This document shows, one piece after another, positions 1-7,037 of a stretch of DNA of 10,562 nucleotides. The notes under the pieces were generated by a model that was not told the origin of the DNA, ran no database searches, and worked only from the letters and a program-made list of their open reading frames with translations. The stretch covers positions 1 to 10,562 of the forward strand of contig JAAWDC010000020.1 in NCBI GenBank assembly GCA_022793565.1. Reading direction: 5' to 3'. Positions within the stretch are counted from its first letter, which is position 1. Each line of letters starts with the position of its first letter. The stretch comes from Bacilli bacterium. GTDB lineage: Bacteria; Bacillota_I; Bacilli_A; RF39; UBA660. A program made the position numbers and the translations under genes.

Positions 1-54
1 GTGGAACCGCGGAAAAATTTTCGTCCCTATATTTTCTAGAAGTTTTTTATTTTA
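1..54 (+). promoter_or_regulatory. T-box riboswitch, 3' end only (upstream of glyS)
   Basis: The window opens inside a T-box leader. GTGGAACCGCGG (1-12) matches the conserved T-box element (family consensus AGGGTGGNACCGCG), and TCGTCCCT (21-28) is the usual 3' strand of the competing terminator, followed by T-rich sequence (31-36, 43-53). The specifier loop, stem I and the first bases of the T-box motif lie before the window. In this family, uncharged tRNA stabilises an antiterminator and allows transcription of the synthetase gene; here the tRNA is inferred to be tRNA-Gly from the gene that follows. The specifier codon cannot be seen. Confidence 0.87.
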
Positions 55-67
55 AGGAGGATATGTT

Positions 68-1444
68 ATGAAGGATAGTAAGTTAACGATGGACAAATTA
101 GTAAATTTGTGCAAGCAATATGGATTTATTTTTCAGGGAAGTGAGATTTATGGTGGATTGGCTAATACTTGGGATTATGGTCCACTAGGTGCAAGACTTA
201 AGAACAATATTAAGGATTCATGGAGAAAGCGTTTTATTCAAGAACGTCCGAATGCATATGAGGTAGATGCTGCCATTTTGATGCATCCTAGGGTTTGGGA
301 AGCTAGTGGACATGTGGCTAGTTTTTCTGATCCTTTAATTGATTGTAAGGCTTGTAAGATGAGACATCGTGCAGATAACTTGATTGATGAATTTGATGAA
401 AATGCACATGCAGATGGGATGACTCAAGAGGAAATGATTGCTTATATTAAAGATCATAAAGTACCATGTCCAAAATGTGGGGCAAGTGACTATACAGGAA
501 TTCGTCAATTTAATTTAATGTTTGAAACTTATAGAGGTGTTACAGAAGATAGTAAGAATAAGATTTATTTGAGACCCGAGAATGCCCAAGGGGAATATGT
601 AAACTTTTTAAATGTAGCACGTTCTATGAGAACTAAATTGCCATTTAGTATTGGGCAAGTAGGAAAGGCCTTCCGTAATGAAATTACTCCAGGAAACTTT
701 ACATTCCGTACGATTGAGTTTGAACAAATGGAGTATCAAACTTTTTGTAAGGAAGGTACAGATAGTGATTTCTATCAATATTTTAAAGAGTATGCTAAGA
801 AGTATTTTATGGATTTAGGAATTTCAGAAAATAAGTTAAGATTTCATGATCATGAAAAATTAGCTCACTATGCGAAAGAGGCTTGCGATATTGAATATAA
901 TTTTTGTTTTGGTTGGGGTGAGATTAATGGTACTCACAATCGTACTGATTATGATTTGAGTCAACATCAAGAGTATTCGAAAACATCTCAAGAATACTTA
1001 GATCCAGAAACGAACGAGAAATATATCCCATACATTATCGAATCCACAGTTGGATGTGATCGTGCTGTTTTAGCAGTATTAGATAATGCTTATGATGAGG
1101 AGACATTAGAGGATGGAACAACTCGTGAGGTTATGCATTTTCATCCTTTTATCGCACCATATAAAGTGGCTATTCTTCCTTTGTTGAAAAAATATCATAG
1201 TGAAAAGGCTACAGAAATCTATCACTTGTTTTCTAAATCATTTATGACTACTTATGATGAATCTGGAAATATTGGGAAACGTTATCGTAGACAGGATGTA
1301 GTTGGTACTCCATATTGTATTACAATTGATGATAATACTTTGAATGAGGGAACTGTTACTATTCGTGATCGGGATACTATGGAACAAATTACAGTATCTG
1401 TTGAAGATGCTATTAGATATGTTCAGGATAAAATTAAGTTTTAA
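68..1444 (+). CDS. glyS: Glycyl-tRNA synthetase, single-chain (alpha2) class II type
   Basis: Charges tRNA-Gly with glycine in the cytoplasm. This is the one-polypeptide, homodimeric type (also called glyQS), not the alpha2beta2 enzyme of E. coli. At 458 residues it is normal for compact bacterial members. The N-terminus has the typical LVNLCKQYGFIFQGSEIYGG and WDYGPLG. Class II motif 2 is at about residues 200-222 (FRNE, 202-205), and motif 3 has G329-C-D-R332. A probable zinc-binding insert carries C93-x2-C96 and C134-x2-C137. The C-terminal anticodon-binding domain starts near residue 360 (HPFIAPYKVAILPL) and includes GTPYCITID and EGTVTIRDRD. The start is fixed by AAGGAGG at 54-60, seven bases before the ATG. 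The T-box leader upstream fits control by tRNA-Gly charging. A hairpin terminator follows the stop, so the gene is probably monocistronic. Confidence 0.97.
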   Translation: MKDSKLTMDKLVNLCKQYGFIFQGSEIYGGLANTWDYGPLGARLKNNIKDSWRKRFIQERPNAYEVDAAILMHPRVWEASGHVASFSDPLIDCKACKMRHRADNLIDEFDENAHADGMTQEEMIAYIKDHKVPCPKCGASDYTGIRQFNLMFETYRGVTEDSKNKIYLRPENAQGEYVNFLNVARSMRTKLPFSIGQVGKAFRNEITPGNFTFRTIEFEQMEYQTFCKEGTDSDFYQYFKEYAKKYFMDLGISENKLRFHDHEKLAHYAKEACDIEYNFCFGWGEINGTHNRTDYDLSQHQEYSKTSQEYLDPETNEKYIPYIIESTVGCDRAVLAVLDNAYDEETLEDGTTREVMHFHPFIAPYKVAILPLLKKYHSEKATEIYHLFSKSFMTTYDESGNIGKRYRRQDVVGTPYCITIDDNTLNEGTVTIRDRDTMEQITVSVEDAIRYVQDKIKF

Positions 1445-1450
1445 ATGATA

Positions 1451-1488
1451 AAAAGAACTATAAAAGCAATATAGTTCTTTTTTTGTTT
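1451..1488 (+). terminator. Rho-independent terminator of glyS, probably bidirectional
   Basis: A 12-bp perfect stem, AAAAGAACTATA (1451-1462) with TATAGTTCTTTT (1470-1481), has a 7-nt loop and a T run to 1488. It starts a few bases after the glyS stop and lies just past the stop of the convergent hydrolase gene. A residues on its left flank give a shorter U-tract for the minus strand, so it may serve both genes. Confidence 0.88.
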
Positions 1489-1489
1489 T

Positions 1490-2314
1490 TTAGTATGGTG
1501 TTGTGTTTGTTTTAGTTCCTTTATAGGAATTGTTTATTTTTTCGATGAACTGAATTTCTTCTAGGTGTGCTACTATGATTCTATAAATCCAATCTGGATT
1601 TTCTAAGTATGGGAAATGACCTAGGTTCTTTAAAACCACAAGTTCAGAGTTAGGAATCTCTTTTTCCATTTTTTTGGCATCACTTAAAGGCGTGGATGGA
1701 TCTTTTTCTCCCCAGATGAGTAATACTCTTGCTTGCATTTCTTTTAGATAGTATGAGAGATCTGTATTTACGACATTTTGAAAGGTCTTTCTCATATTAG
1801 GTGGTAGTGCTTGATAATCAGGAGATGCATACTTTTGAAAAAGTTTTTTGAGATATTTTTCTCTTTTGGAGGCTGGTAAAAAAATCCCTAATTTTTTTTG
1901 TAGTTGATACCATTTACTATGAATCCAACTTTTTAATGTTTTTTTGGGACGGATACCAGCACTATCTATTAGAATAAAATTTGAGTATGGATAGTGGTAA
2001 TATCCACTTAGTAATATTGATAGGCGTCCTCCAAAAGAATGACCAATAAATACGGGGTCTTTAATCTCTAATGCTTCAATCCAGTTATGAATCATATCTG
2101 CATAGTCATAGATTGTCATAGAGTGTTCGGGAAATTCTGTTTTGCCAAAACCAGGGTAATCTAAAATATAGACTGTGGATATCAGTGATAGTGATTGAAT
2201 GAGAGTATCAAAGGTTGGTCTGGTGTCTCCCCATCCTGGGAGGATGATAATTGATTTTGATTGTTCACCATACTTTTCATAATACATGGAGATGTCATTA
2301 TAAGAATAAGTCAT
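1490..2314 (-). CDS. Alpha/beta-fold hydrolase, substrate unknown
   Basis: A 274-residue cytoplasmic protein with the full alpha/beta hydrolase signature. The oxyanion-hole strand ends in LPGWGD (25-30), and the nucleophile elbow is GHSFGG (91-96, Ser93). The acid is Asp205 in LLIWGEKDPSTP, and the catalytic His is His233 in LGHFPYLENP. A lid or cap region lies around 120-185 and is rich in Lys and Tyr. The closest general classes are small-molecule esterases and the MhpC/BioH-like hydrolases; nothing visible fixes the substrate. There is no signal peptide. The ATG is preceded by AGGTGA (minus strand, 2324-2319) with a short 4-nt spacer; Met10 is a less likely alternative start. The gene converges on glyS, sharing the terminator region, and diverges from the large surface-protein gene across 217 bp. 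No convincing promoter was found for it; a TTGTCT at 2434-2429 (minus) with a poor -10 is the only candidate. Confidence 0.9.
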   Translation of the reverse strand: MTYSYNDISMYYEKYGEQSKSIIILPGWGDTRPTFDTLIQSLSLISTVYILDYPGFGKTEFPEHSMTIYDYADMIHNWIEALEIKDPVFIGHSFGGRLSILLSGYYHYPYSNFILIDSAGIRPKKTLKSWIHSKWYQLQKKLGIFLPASKREKYLKKLFQKYASPDYQALPPNMRKTFQNVVNTDLSYYLKEMQARVLLIWGEKDPSTPLSDAKKMEKEIPNSELVVLKNLGHFPYLENPDWIYRIIVAHLEEIQFIEKINNSYKGTKTNTTPY

Positions 2315-2469
2315 AGAATCACCTGATACAGTTTATGGTTATAATTGAGAATTGATTCCTAGATTTTTATGATAGATGTTCTTTTTATAGAAAACGGTGT
2401 GATTTTTAATACTTATATTTAGTGTAGTAGACAAATACATTTGTAGGGTTTCTGTTTTAAATTTTACTC

Positions 2470-2500
2470 TTGCCAAAATTCCTGGGGGGGGGGGTATAAT
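2470..2500 (+). promoter_or_regulatory. Promoter with G11 spacer, predicted phase-variable
   Basis: A -35 box TTGCCA (2470-2475, 5 of 6 to consensus) and a perfect -10 TATAAT (2495-2500) are separated by 19 bp, and the last 11 spacer bases are a pure G run abutting the -10. There is no TG extended -10, so activity should depend on -35 spacing. The predicted start is near 2507, giving a leader of about 25 nt. The ribosome site AAGGAG (2517-2522) sits 9 nt before the ATG at 2532; an ATG at 2525 is out of frame and too close. The optimum spacer is about 17 bp, so loss of one or two G should raise transcription. The remaining intergenic sequence (2315-2469) shows no other feature I can support. 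Confidence 0.8.
2484..2494 (+). repeat. Homopolymeric G11 tract (candidate contingency locus)
   Basis: Eleven consecutive G in strongly AT-rich intergenic DNA, the only such tract I see in the window. Runs of this length are known slippage hotspots in replication. The exact length may vary between cells and is also error-prone in sequencing. Confidence 0.95.
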
Positions 2501-2531
2501 GAGTATAAGAATTAAAAAGGAGCCATGAAGT

Positions 2532-5500
2532 ATGAAAAAAGAAGTTTTAAAATTAGATAAAAGATATATAATCATTCCTATTGTAATTATAGGATTATTT
2601 ATTGTTTTAGTAGGGAGTCTTTTTAAATCTTATGCTATCTTGGATCCAGTAAAAAGTATTTCTTTTTCTAGTGAGAAATTAAATTATGAAAATAATGAAC
2701 CAGGAAGTGTTGGAATTACTAAGAGTGCCGAGTGGGTTGGTAGTGGAAAAGCGAGAGTAACTTTTGACTTAAACACTGTGCTTCAAGCAGAAAGTGCTAA
2801 CATTGATCTTTTATTTGTCTTAGATCTTTCGGGATCTATGGAGGGTGAGAAATTAAATAGGGTGAAAGAGGATACAAAGTCCTTGATGAATATCTTATTA
2901 TCTAATCAGGAGAACCGGGTGGCTTTGATAACTTTTGAGTCTAAGTCAGAAATTCTATCAAATTTTACGAATGAGCAGGATCGATTGGTATCTCTTGTAG
3001 ACTCTTTGTTTATCCAAGGAGGAACGAATTATTATAAGGCATTTTTAAATATCGAGGAGATCTTAAGAAGTTATGAATATCAAGAGGAAAGGGAATGTAT
3101 TGTATTATTTTTGACGGATGGATATCCGAATGCAGATGTTCCGAATCAAATCGGGGAGTATCAGTATATTAAGAGTAACTATCCGTATGTTCAAATCCAT
3201 GGAATTCAATATGAGATGGGAAATACCATTTTATCACCAATTGAGGAAGTAAGTGATCGACAGTATATTGCGGATATAGAGACATTAGATAATGTATTGT
3301 TTCAAGCTTCTTTAAATCCAGTTGAATATGAAAGCATTGAAATTGTCGATTATATAGACAGTGAGTATTTTACAATTGATTCAGTGTCTAGTATAAAAGT
3401 ATCCAGTGGAGAAGTAGAGTTGAGTTATGAAGGAGAGATTCCTAAAATTCGATGGAGTATGAGAAAGCTACCTTCGGGATCTAGTGAGCGGATGACAATA
3501 GATATTCAGTTGAAAAAAGAATATTTGTTACAAGGAGGAAGTTATCCAACAAATCAGAAAGAAAGTATTACATATCAAATAGAAGATGTCCATGAGAAAA
3601 TAGAAAGCGAAAGGACTCCAGTTTTGGCTTCTAGATATTTAGTAGAGTATGAGGTAAATGAACCGACAGGATGTAGAGTAGTGGAAATTCCTGAATCTAG
3701 GTATGAAGGGGTCAAAACGAGGGTAGAAGTAAGTAATATTGTACCGAGTTGTGAAGGGTATCATTTTAATGGATGGAAAATTTTAACGAATGATGCCTTA
3801 AGAATTAATGGGGATTTATTTTTGATGCCAGAGAGTGATGTTTTAATTCGAGGAGAATGGAGTAAACTAAGTATTACGAAGTCATTGGAGGGGGAGGTTT
3901 ATCAATCATATCCAACGATGTTGCGGAAGGTGGTTGAGAATGAAGATTCTGGGATATGGAAATATAAATCATCAATTACGAAGATAGTATTTCAAAATGA
4001 AATAAAAGATGTGTTGAACTCAAAAATGAGTTTTGATATTTCAGCAGATCGCAATGATAGTGTAAGAGCACATTTAGTACCGAATGCTACAGATACTAGT
4101 ACATATACAGCATACATCCAAGGGGATGGATTAATTACAGCAAATAAGGATAGTTCTTTTCTATTTTATGGATTTACTAATTTGGAAAGTATTGGTGGAA
4201 TGGAGTATTTTGATACAACAAATGTAGAAAATATGCTTTATTTATTTCGAGGATGCGAAAAGTTAAAGAGTATTGATTTAAGTCATTTTGATACGTCAAA
4301 AGTTACGACGATGTCCTCAATGTTTTTTAGATGTTCTTCTCTTACTAGTTTAGATTTATCTAGCTTTGATACATCTAATGTGACAACGATGGCGGATATG
4401 TTTAGTAACTGTAAAGCATTAGTTAGTGTCAATGTCAGTAGTTTTGATACATCGAATGTACGAGAACTTCGGTGGATGTTTGGGGCGTGTAATGCATTAA
4501 CGAGTTTAGATTTAACTGGATTTCAAACAGGAAATGTTGTTGATATGCAAGGAATGTTTTATGGTTGTAAATTATTGACTACTTTGGATTTAAGTAGTTT
4601 TGATACATCCAAGGTTACTGATATGGGTACAATGTTTTCTAGTTGTCAAGCACTAAAAAGTATTAAGATGAGTAATTTTGATACAAGTCAGGTAACCAAG
4701 ATGAATAATATGTTTGATTATTGTAGGGTTTTATCGGATGTGGATCTTAGTCATTTTGATACTAGTAAAGTTACCAATATGAGTTATATGTTTGAACTAG
4801 TACAGGGATTAACGAGTTTAGATTTAAGCCATTTTGACACATCTAATGTTACTGATATGCAGCATATGTTTCATAGTTGTATCAAACTAACTTCATTAAA
4901 TTTAACTAGCTTTGATACTAGTAAAGTAACGAACATGACTTATATGTTTTATAATTGTAATCTTTTAACAGAGTTGGATTTAAGTAGCTTTGTGACCGGA
5001 AATGTTACAAATATGGGGAATATGTTTCAGTTATGTAAGAATGTAGTTAGAATTAATTTAAATCAATTTAATACATCGAAAGTAACAGATATGAAAGAGA
5101 TGTTTTTTGATTGTTTGGCTTTAACATCTTTAGATTTGAGTCATTTTAATACCTCAAAGGTTGTGAATATGAGTCATATTTTTTCTGGATGTAGTAGTAT
5201 GGGACAGTTAAATATTAGTCATTTTGATACATCTCAAGTAGTAGATATGGATTATATGTTTTTTAAATGTGAAGCTATTACGAAACTAGATATATCTACA
5301 TTTAATACATCGAAAGTAACGAATATGTCTTATATGTTTGGATATTGTGGTGGACTATCTTCATTAGACCTAGGGAACTTTGATACTTCCAATGTGACTA
5401 ATATGGGCAGTATGTTTGACCATTGTCAGGAATTAGTATCTTTAAATTTGAATCATTTTAATACTTCACAGGTTACCAATATGGCGGCAATGTTTAGTTA

Positions 5501-6008
5501 TTGTCAGAAATTAGCTTCCTTGGTGTTTGGTAATTTTAATACCTTTAAAGTTACAGATATGAGTCATATGTTTGACCATTGTTCAGCATTAGTTGATTTG
5601 AATTTAGAAAATTTCGAAACCTCAAATGTTACTAATATGTATGCTATGTTTGGTAGTTGCAATAGTTTAATAAATTTGAATATTAGTAGTTTTAACACGG
5701 TGAATGTCACGAATATGTCTTATATGTTTAGTAATTGTGATCAACTTTTGAGTTTAGACTTAAGGGGGTTTGATACTTCTAGTGTTGTTAATATGGATTA
5801 TATGTTTTATTGCTGTCGAAGGTTGAATGCAACAATAACAATTCGAAACCCAGGTGTAACAAGTTATATCTTAATTTTTCGTGCAGTTGCACAGTATAAT
5901 GCTACCTTTACTGTTAACTATACTATAGCGACTTCTTCTTTGGTAGACGCTATGATTGCGACAAAAGGTTCTAATGAGAATATCGTAAAAGGATCACTTA
6001 TTGCTTGA
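2532..6008 (+). CDS. Surface protein: vWA domain plus 21 BspA/DUF285-type leucine-rich repeats
   Basis: A 1158-residue predicted adhesin-like protein; the ligand is unknown. A basic N-terminus and hydrophobic segment (about 12-31) form a signal anchor or signal peptide (possible cleavage after SYA, 33-35). A von Willebrand factor A domain (about 90-260) has a complete MIDAS: D98-x-S100-x-S102, T165 and D196 (LFLTDG). Residues 262-360 look like a beta-rich stalk. Residues 366-443 resemble an InlB-B/Listeria-Bacteroides repeat (EGYHFNGWK, then MPESDVLIRGEW) with C381 and C407. A capping region (444-559) leads to 21 repeats of 26 residues (560-1105), consensus FDTSxVTxMxxMFxxCxxLxSLDLSx. A short C-terminal cap ends the protein without LPXTG, membrane segment or other visible anchor. 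The start is set by AAGGAG nine bases upstream. The gene stands alone, divergent from the hydrolase, behind a promoter with a G11 spacer. Domain identities are from motif recognition; adhesion is inferred. Confidence 0.93.
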   Translation: MKKEVLKLDKRYIIIPIVIIGLFIVLVGSLFKSYAILDPVKSISFSSEKLNYENNEPGSVGITKSAEWVGSGKARVTFDLNTVLQAESANIDLLFVLDLSGSMEGEKLNRVKEDTKSLMNILLSNQENRVALITFESKSEILSNFTNEQDRLVSLVDSLFIQGGTNYYKAFLNIEEILRSYEYQEERECIVLFLTDGYPNADVPNQIGEYQYIKSNYPYVQIHGIQYEMGNTILSPIEEVSDRQYIADIETLDNVLFQASLNPVEYESIEIVDYIDSEYFTIDSVSSIKVSSGEVELSYEGEIPKIRWSMRKLPSGSSERMTIDIQLKKEYLLQGGSYPTNQKESITYQIEDVHEKIESERTPVLASRYLVEYEVNEPTGCRVVEIPESRYEGVKTRVEVSNIVPSCEGYHFNGWKILTNDALRINGDLFLMPESDVLIRGEWSKLSITKSLEGEVYQSYPTMLRKVVENEDSGIWKYKSSITKIVFQNEIKDVLNSKMSFDISADRNDSVRAHLVPNATDTSTYTAYIQGDGLITANKDSSFLFYGFTNLESIGGMEYFDTTNVENMLYLFRGCEKLKSIDLSHFDTSKVTTMSSMFFRCSSLTSLDLSSFDTSNVTTMADMFSNCKALVSVNVSSFDTSNVRELRWMFGACNALTSLDLTGFQTGNVVDMQGMFYGCKLLTTLDLSSFDTSKVTDMGTMFSSCQALKSIKMSNFDTSQVTKMNNMFDYCRVLSDVDLSHFDTSKVTNMSYMFELVQGLTSLDLSHFDTSNVTDMQHMFHSCIKLTSLNLTSFDTSKVTNMTYMFYNCNLLTELDLSSFVTGNVTNMGNMFQLCKNVVRINLNQFNTSKVTDMKEMFFDCLALTSLDLSHFNTSKVVNMSHIFSGCSSMGQLNISHFDTSQVVDMDYMFFKCEAITKLDISTFNTSKVTNMSYMFGYCGGLSSLDLGNFDTSNVTNMGSMFDHCQELVSLNLNHFNTSQVTNMAAMFSYCQKLASLVFGNFNTFKVTDMSHMFDHCSALVDLNLENFETSNVTNMYAMFGSCNSLINLNISSFNTVNVTNMSYMFSNCDQLLSLDLRGFDTSSVVNMDYMFYCCRRLNATITIRNPGVTSYILIFRAVAQYNATFTVNYTIATSSLVDAMIATKGSNENIVKGSLIA
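4209..5846 (+). repeat. 21 tandem 78-bp coding repeats (BspA/DUF285 LRR array)
   Basis: The leading Phe of each repeat falls at residue 560 and then every 26 residues to 1080, with no insertion or deletion, so the DNA period is exactly 78 bp. Most of the DNA has diverged between copies, indicating an old array held by protein structure. Some 20-21-bp stretches remain identical between copies, for example 4496-4515 with 4808-4827 (312 bp apart), 5067-5086 with 5301-5320 (234 bp) and 5319-5339 with 5709-5729 (390 bp). All these spacings are whole multiples of 78. Confidence 0.95.
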
Positions 6009-6073
6009 TTTTAAAACTTTATGATAAAAAATGTAAAAAAAATTAGAAAAAGAGTATGAAAATGTAAAAAGTA

Positions 6074-6082
6074 TGATATACT
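6074..6082 (+). promoter_or_regulatory. Extended -10 promoter of 6S RNA
   Basis: TGATATACT reads as an extended -10 (TG-N-TATACT; the hexamer is 6077-6082). It lies seven bases before the G at 6089 that begins the closing stem of the 6S RNA, which is the right distance for a start site. No good -35 is visible; TATGAA at 6055-6060 is a poor match. The interval 6009-6073 is A-rich and shows no clear terminator for the upstream surface-protein gene. Confidence 0.7.
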
Positions 6083-6088
6083 AAAAAT

Positions 6089-6267
6089 GTCTAGAAGATG
6101 CGTGATGTCACATATAAAACCGACTAATGTGACGATACGGGAGTCTTGATCAGTAGTCTGTGTTGAATGCCTTTCCTATTGGTAAAGGAATCCTGAGGGC
6201 TGCGTATGGACACCCACCTGTAAAAATGCAGGTTTTATCGCCGGCTGATCGATCTTCTGGACTTTTT
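6089..6267 (+). ncRNA. ssrS: 6S RNA (regulator of sigma70-type RNA polymerase holoenzyme)
   Basis: 6S RNA mimics an open promoter, binds the housekeeping RNA polymerase holoenzyme and lowers transcription in slow growth. The element is about 175-180 nt and folds as a long rod. The closing stem pairs GTCTAGAAGAT (6089-6099) with ATCTTCTGGAC (6252-6262). A hairpin GTCACAT/ATGTGAC (6107-6113 with 6127-6133) lies on the 5' side, and an apical hairpin is at 6170-6188 (CCTTTCC against GGTAAAGG). A small hairpin ACCTG/CAGGT (6216-6220 with 6229-6233) lies on the 3' side of the expected central bubble. The 3' half (GGCTGCG...ACACCCACCT...GCCGGCTGATC) lines up by eye with the 3' half of known 6S RNAs. 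A T-rich tract follows the closing stem. Its place just before tcdA (yrvM) agrees with what I recall of the 6S-1 position in Bacillus. Exact ends are approximate. Confidence 0.88.
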
Positions 6268-6293
6268 GTTTGTATTTTTAGTGAGGTATTTAG

Positions 6294-6974
6294 ATGTTCG
6301 ATCGTTTAGAATTGTTGATAGGGAAGAAAAATTTAGAGAAAGTTCAGAATCTTCATGTTTTGGTTGTTGGTCTTGGTGGTGTTGGTGGTTATGTTGTGGA
6401 ATCTTTAGTTCGATCTGGTGTTTCTAATCTAATCTTAGTCGATTATGATGTAGTTTGTATTACTAATAAGAATCGCCAGATTATTGCTACAGATGATACA
6501 ATTGGACAAAAAAAAGTAGATGCATTTTATGAGAGGATTCGTTCTATTTCTAAGGATTGTCAGGTAACGCTATTAGATATGTTTTTAAATCCTGAGAACA
6601 TCGCACTTTTAGATACATATAGGATTGATTATATTGTAGATGCTTGTGATACAGTTTCTACAAAGCAGGCTTTGATTTCGTATGCTATTTCACGTAAGAT
6701 TCCTTTTATTTCTTGTATGGGAACAGGGAATCGCTTAGATCCTAGTCAACTAGAAATTACCGATTTGAGAAAAACTAGTTATGATCCTTTGGCTAAGAAA
6801 ATGAGAAAGTTTTTGGTAGATGAAAAAATACGACAAAAAATCCCTGTGATTTGTAGCAAAGAACCACCAATTAAAACTGGTAGTAGGGTAATTGCTTCTT
6901 GTAGTTTTGTTCCAAGTAGTGCAGGATTATTGATTACTAGTTATATTATCAAACAGATTATAAAGGAAGATTAG
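6294..6974 (+). CDS. tcdA: tRNA threonylcarbamoyladenosine dehydratase (TcdA/YrvM/YgdL family)
   Basis: An E1-like ATP-dependent enzyme that cyclises t6A to ct6A at position 37 of ANN-decoding tRNAs, using adenylation of the modified base. The 226-residue protein starts with the family's usual MFDRLELLIGKKNLEKV. The nucleotide-binding glycine loop is GLGGVGG (26-32), followed by D50/D52 and the NKNRQ motif (58-62). DACD is at 116-119 and SCMGTGNRLDP at 140-150, then ITDLRKTSYDPLAKKMRK, all typical of TcdA and distinct from MoeB/ThiF. It is shorter at the C-terminus than E. coli TcdA (about 268 residues), but ends with the expected SSAGLLITSYII helix. GTGAGG (6281-6286) precedes the ATG by seven bases. 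I see no clear promoter between the 6S RNA and this gene, so read-through from the 6S promoter is likely. Confidence 0.93.
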   Translation: MFDRLELLIGKKNLEKVQNLHVLVVGLGGVGGYVVESLVRSGVSNLILVDYDVVCITNKNRQIIATDDTIGQKKVDAFYERIRSISKDCQVTLLDMFLNPENIALLDTYRIDYIVDACDTVSTKQALISYAISRKIPFISCMGTGNRLDPSQLEITDLRKTSYDPLAKKMRKFLVDEKIRQKIPVICSKEPPIKTGSRVIASCSFVPSSAGLLITSYIIKQIIKED

Positions 6975-7006
6975 TATTCTACTTACAGAATACTTTTTAT
7001 TTTTTT
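6973..7006 (+). terminator. Rho-independent terminator of tcdA
   Basis: The stem AGTATTCT (6973-6980) with AGAATACT (6987-6994) has a 6-nt loop and is followed by a T run broken by one A (6995-7006). The stem overlaps the last two bases of the tcdA stop codon. Confidence 0.88.
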
Positions 7007-7013
7007 AATCCAT

Positions 7014-7037
7014 AAAAAAACTGTCTAAGACAGTTTT
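7014..7037 (-). terminator. Rho-independent terminator of lexA
   Basis: On the minus strand, AAAACTGTC (7037-7029) pairs with GACAGTTTT (7025-7017) around a 3-nt loop. T residues continue to 7014. The stem overlaps the first bases of the lexA stop codon. It sits back to back with the tcdA terminator, insulating the two convergent genes. Confidence 0.85.

Noticed and set aside
2340..2345. TATAAT upstream of the surface-protein gene as an alternative -10
   Set aside because: No -35 or extended -10 accompanies it and it is almost 190 bp from the start codon; such hexamers are common by chance in AT-rich DNA.
2339..2575. Open frame of 78 codons on the minus strand over the G tract
   Set aside because: Its Pro run is just the poly-G read backwards, it overlaps the start of the surface-protein gene and the promoter, and it has no protein-like character.
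4209..5846. CRISPR-like array
   Set aside because: The 78-bp periodicity is coding, with 26-residue protein repeats and no conserved DNA repeat or unique spacers.
6107..6133. GTCACAT...ATGTGAC as a stand-alone operator or attachment site
   Set aside because: It is explained as a hairpin within the 6S RNA rod.
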